Source: Kordiimonadaceae bacterium | Lineage (GTDB): Bacteria; Pseudomonadota; Alphaproteobacteria; Sphingomonadales; Kordiimonadaceae | Assembly: GCA_014238195.1 (NCBI GenBank) | Contig: JABABO010000077.1 | Location: 1-7,884 of the forward strand | Direction: 5' to 3' | Length of the DNA: 7,884 nucleotides | In this document: positions 6,549 through 7,884 of the stretch, in pieces | Layout: each line of letters opens with the position of its first letter | Numbering within the stretch: the first letter of the stretch is position 1 | The notes under the pieces: generated by a model | Told to the model about the DNA's origin: nothing | Database searches by the model: none | What the model saw: only the letters and a program-made list of their open reading frames with translations | Made by a program: the position numbers and the translations under genes

Positions 6549-7220
6549 TTAGCCCTCGTACAAATGGTGGAACACATGGGTCATAACCGATGCTGCTATG
6601 ATCGGTGCTAATATATTTAGAAAAGGTACAGCAAAAAATCCAGCAATCAAAGCCCCAGCGATAAATATTTTATTGCCGTAATGCTTTCGTAGTTTTGTTA
6701 CCTCTTTCATTTTCATATGACGGATTACGACCATTTCAAAATATTCCCGCCCGAGTAACAAGCCATTTACAATGATAAATAACGCCAGCGTGCCGATGTC
6801 GCCAGTCGTAGCAAACAAAATGATATAAGGAATTAAGGCAATGATATTTACAAGAATGACAAACAGCATCAATTTGAGCGAACCAAAGACAATTTCATAC
6901 TGAGACACTTGGCGTGTGGCACGGCGATTTGGATAATATTCATCTTCAACTGCGTCAGAAACTTTATCGGCGAGCAAACCCATAACAATCGTTGAAATAG
7001 CGGGGAAAAAAAGATACCAGCTCAACAGCGTGATCATGGTTAAGCCGCTATTATCCAGCCAATCCCATCCCGATGTATATTCAGCAGGCCAGTGATTAAA
7101 TATTAAATATGTAAGCGCTGCTAATGTTCCTCCAGCCGCAGCAAAACCACATAGGAAAACCCCCCTAAAACGCGGGTGGAGCATTTGACGCCAGGTACGG
7201 GATAAAGCGGTTGCAAGCAT
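6549..7220 (-). CDS. EI24 domain / CysZ-like integral membrane protein
   Basis: A 223-residue polytopic membrane protein starting at the ATG at 7220. That start has a strong GAGGAA Shine-Dalgarno 6 nt upstream, whereas the upstream ATG at 7256 has none and would only add a charged 12-residue tail. Hydrophobic segments lie at about 20-42, 60-82, 117-137, 141-157 and 183-212. Family features include ADKVSDAVEDEYYPNRRA at 84-101 after the second segment, NGLLLGREYFEMV at 152-164, and VPFLNILAPIIAASVMTH at 198-215. EI24/CysZ-type proteins include the CysZ sulfate transporter; alphaproteobacterial EI24 proteins are mostly uncharacterised, and no sulfur-assimilation genes are near, so sulfate transport is not claimed. 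This is the first gene of the four-gene minus-strand run and is divergent from the kinase gene. Confidence 0.85.
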   Translation of the reverse strand: MLATALSRTWRQMLHPRFRGVFLCGFAAAGGTLAALTYLIFNHWPAEYTSGWDWLDNSGLTMITLLSWYLFFPAISTIVMGLLADKVSDAVEDEYYPNRRATRQVSQYEIVFGSLKLMLFVILVNIIALIPYIILFATTGDIGTLALFIIVNGLLLGREYFEMVVIRHMKMKEVTKLRKHYGNKIFIAGALIAGFFAVPFLNILAPIIAASVMTHVFHHLYEG

Positions 7221-7226
7221 TTTTGT

Positions 7227-7232
7227 TTCCTC
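7227..7232 (-). promoter_or_regulatory. Ribosome binding site fixing the EI24-gene start at 7220
   Basis: The minus-strand sequence GAGGAA, 6 nt before the ATG at 7220, is a near-ideal Shine-Dalgarno. It lies inside the longer alternative reading that starts at 7256, which argues that the longer start is not used. Confidence 0.75.
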
Positions 7233-7271
7233 GTGAACTTTATTTTTATATGCCATGTCTTTGTGCAGGGT

Positions 7272-7290
7272 TTATCTTTACTTAAGATAA
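7272..7290. repeat. Perfect 7-bp inverted repeat upstream of the EI24 gene
   Basis: The arms TTATCTT (7272-7278) and AAGATAA (7284-7290) are perfect reverse complements around a 5-nt centre. The element lies about 50 nt upstream of the EI24 ATG and 17 bp from the tandem repeat array. A second short palindrome, GTGTACAC (7294-7301), follows. On the minus strand TATCTT in the right-hand arm sits 17 bp after a TTGTAT, a weak promoter-like pair, so the inverted repeat could be an operator over that promoter. This is inference. Confidence 0.4.
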
Positions 7291-7306
7291 GATGTGTACA
7301 CCAAGG

Positions 7307-7384
7307 ATACAATGCCAAAAATACAGGGTGAAAAATACAATGCCAAAAATACAGGGTGAAAAATACAGGGCGAAAAATACAATG
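7307..7384. repeat. 14-bp tandem repeat array, about 5.5 units
   Basis: Units on the plus strand: ATACAATGCCAAAA (7307-7320), ATACAGGGTGAAAA (7321-7334), ATACAATGCCAAAA (7335-7348), ATACAGGGTGAAAA (7349-7362), ATACAGGGCGAAAA (7363-7376), and a partial ATACAATG (7377-7384). Units 1-2 and 3-4 form an exact 28-bp duplication, followed by a one-base variant of the second type. The array sits between the divergent EI24 and kinase genes. It is in no recognised coding frame and has no spacers, so it is not CRISPR. It could be a set of regulator sites or a slippage-prone microsatellite altering promoter spacing. Confidence 0.9.
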
Positions 7385-7397
7385 ATCATCTTGTTAT

Positions 7398-7440
7398 TTG
7401 ACATATCTTGATTAGTGTGCAGCTATTGAAAGCTTATAAT
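7398..7440 (+). promoter_or_regulatory. Promoter-like hexamers upstream of the kinase gene
   Basis: A perfect TTGACA at 7398-7403 and a perfect TATAAT at 7435-7440 precede the kinase ATG at 7454. They are 31 bp apart, too far to work as one sigma-70-type promoter. The TTGACA with 16-19 bp spacing meets only weak -10 sequence (around CTATTG, 7423-7428). The TATAAT would start transcripts at about 7447, after the AAGGG ribosome site at 7442-7446. A promoter is likely in this segment, but which element is used is unclear. Confidence 0.4.
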
Positions 7441-7453
7441 TAAGGGCAAATAT

Positions 7454-7884
7454 ATGCGCGATAAAGGCCAAGTTCTTTGCATCGGCAATGCAATAGTTGA
7501 TGTGCTATGTAAAGTAGACAATAATTTCCTTTGCCAGTTTGGTATGGATAAAGGCGCGATGATTTTAGTTGACGAAGAAACATCGGCTAAAATTTATGAT
7601 ACAATGCCGCCTGCGGTGGAGCGTTCAGGCGGTTCAGCTGGGAACACAGCAGCTGGTATTGCTTCGCTGGGCGGCAATGTATCTTATATTGGAAAAGTAA
7701 AAAATGACCAGCTTGGCGGTTTTTTTACCCATGACCTACGTGCGCAAGGGGTTTCTTTTGAAACTGAACCACACGAAAATGGTGAAGCAACCGCCAGTTC
7801 GCTGATTCTCATCACACCAGACGCTCAGCGCACCATGAATACTTATCTAGGTGCGTGCGGGGCCTTGTGGGAAGCGGATATCAA
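7454..7884 (+). CDS. PfkB-family kinase, adenosine-kinase-like, N-terminal 143 residues (3' end outside window)
   Basis: A cytosolic carbohydrate or nucleoside kinase of the ribokinase/PfkB fold, cut by the right edge about halfway. Visible are CIGNAIVDVLCKV at 9-21 with the N-terminal substrate-side Asp16, KGAMILVDEE at 33-42, the glycine-rich SGGSAGNTAAGIASLGG signature at 58-74, IGKVKNDQLGGFF at 79-91, and DAQRTMNTYLGA at 124-135. The combination of GGSAGNTA with DAQRTMNTYLGA is what I associate with the adenosine-kinase-type subgroup common in Alphaproteobacteria, which would phosphorylate adenosine to AMP in purine salvage. A ribo- or fructokinase specificity cannot be excluded from this half. 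The ATP-binding GAGD motif lies beyond the edge. The ATG at 7454 has AAGGG 7 nt upstream. The gene is divergent from the EI24 run across a repeat-rich region. Confidence 0.85.
   Translation, partial: MRDKGQVLCIGNAIVDVLCKVDNNFLCQFGMDKGAMILVDEETSAKIYDTMPPAVERSGGSAGNTAAGIASLGGNVSYIGKVKNDQLGGFFTHDLRAQGVSFETEPHENGEATASSLILITPDAQRTMNTYLGACGALWEADI

Noticed and set aside
7221..7256. 12-residue N-terminal extension of the EI24-like protein
   Set aside because: The ATG at 7256 has no ribosome site, while the ATG at 7220 has GAGGAA at ideal distance.
7307..7348. Sigma-54 promoter suggested by TGGCA within the repeats
   Set aside because: The required GC element at the -12 position is not found at the right distance on the minus strand.
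7307..7384. CRISPR array
   Set aside because: The 14-bp units are directly adjacent with no unique spacers, and no cas genes are present.

Overview
The window looks like a piece of an alphaproteobacterial chromosome with moderate G+C content. The basis is family content and order: rsmB and rpe upstream of a heparinase II/III-family gene, an AmpG-type permease, a DUF6460 membrane protein, a DUF938 methyltransferase, and an adenosine-kinase-type PfkB protein. From general knowledge, rsmB followed by a heparinase II/III gene (often then purH) is a recurring alphaproteobacterial order. A marine lineage is possible, but the sequence alone does not fix genus or order. There are no IS elements, phage genes, tRNAs, rRNAs or CRISPR arrays. 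The coding is dense, and the region reads as core chromosome rather than an accessory island.

Layout. (1) Positions 1-2987, minus strand: rsmB (16S rRNA m5C methyltransferase), then a 139-nt spacer carrying short repeats, then rpe (ribulose-phosphate 3-epimerase), then 26 nt later a heparinase II/III-family gene that runs off the left edge. (2) Positions 3066-5157, plus strand: an uncharacterised hotdog-like, thioesterase-type protein, followed 4 nt later by an AmpG-family MFS permease. These two are divergent from rsmB across a 78-nt gap. (3) Positions 5175-7220, minus strand, convergent with the permease: a compact four-gene run transcribed as EI24/CysZ-like membrane protein, GTG-initiated lipoprotein, DUF6460 small membrane protein, DUF938 methyltransferase. 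The junctions are +3, -4 and +1 nt, so translational coupling is likely. (4) Positions 7221-7453: a divergent regulatory region with a 14-bp tandem repeat array (five full units and a partial sixth), an inverted repeat and promoter-like hexamers. (5) Positions 7454-7884, plus strand: the N-terminal part of the kinase, cut by the right edge.

Working together. Block 1 combines ribosome maturation, pentose-phosphate metabolism and a polysaccharide-lyase-like enzyme. In block 2 a probable acyl-thioester or acyl-binding protein is co-transcribed with a permease whose family includes muropeptide importers; the actual substrate is unknown. Block 3 is an envelope-oriented operon (two membrane proteins, a lipoprotein and a small-molecule-type methyltransferase) with no assigned pathway. 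Nothing here is a clearly new defence or mobile system. The most unusual non-coding signals are the 14-bp repeat array before the kinase, the repeats before rpe, and the hairpin over the DUF6460 ribosome binding site.
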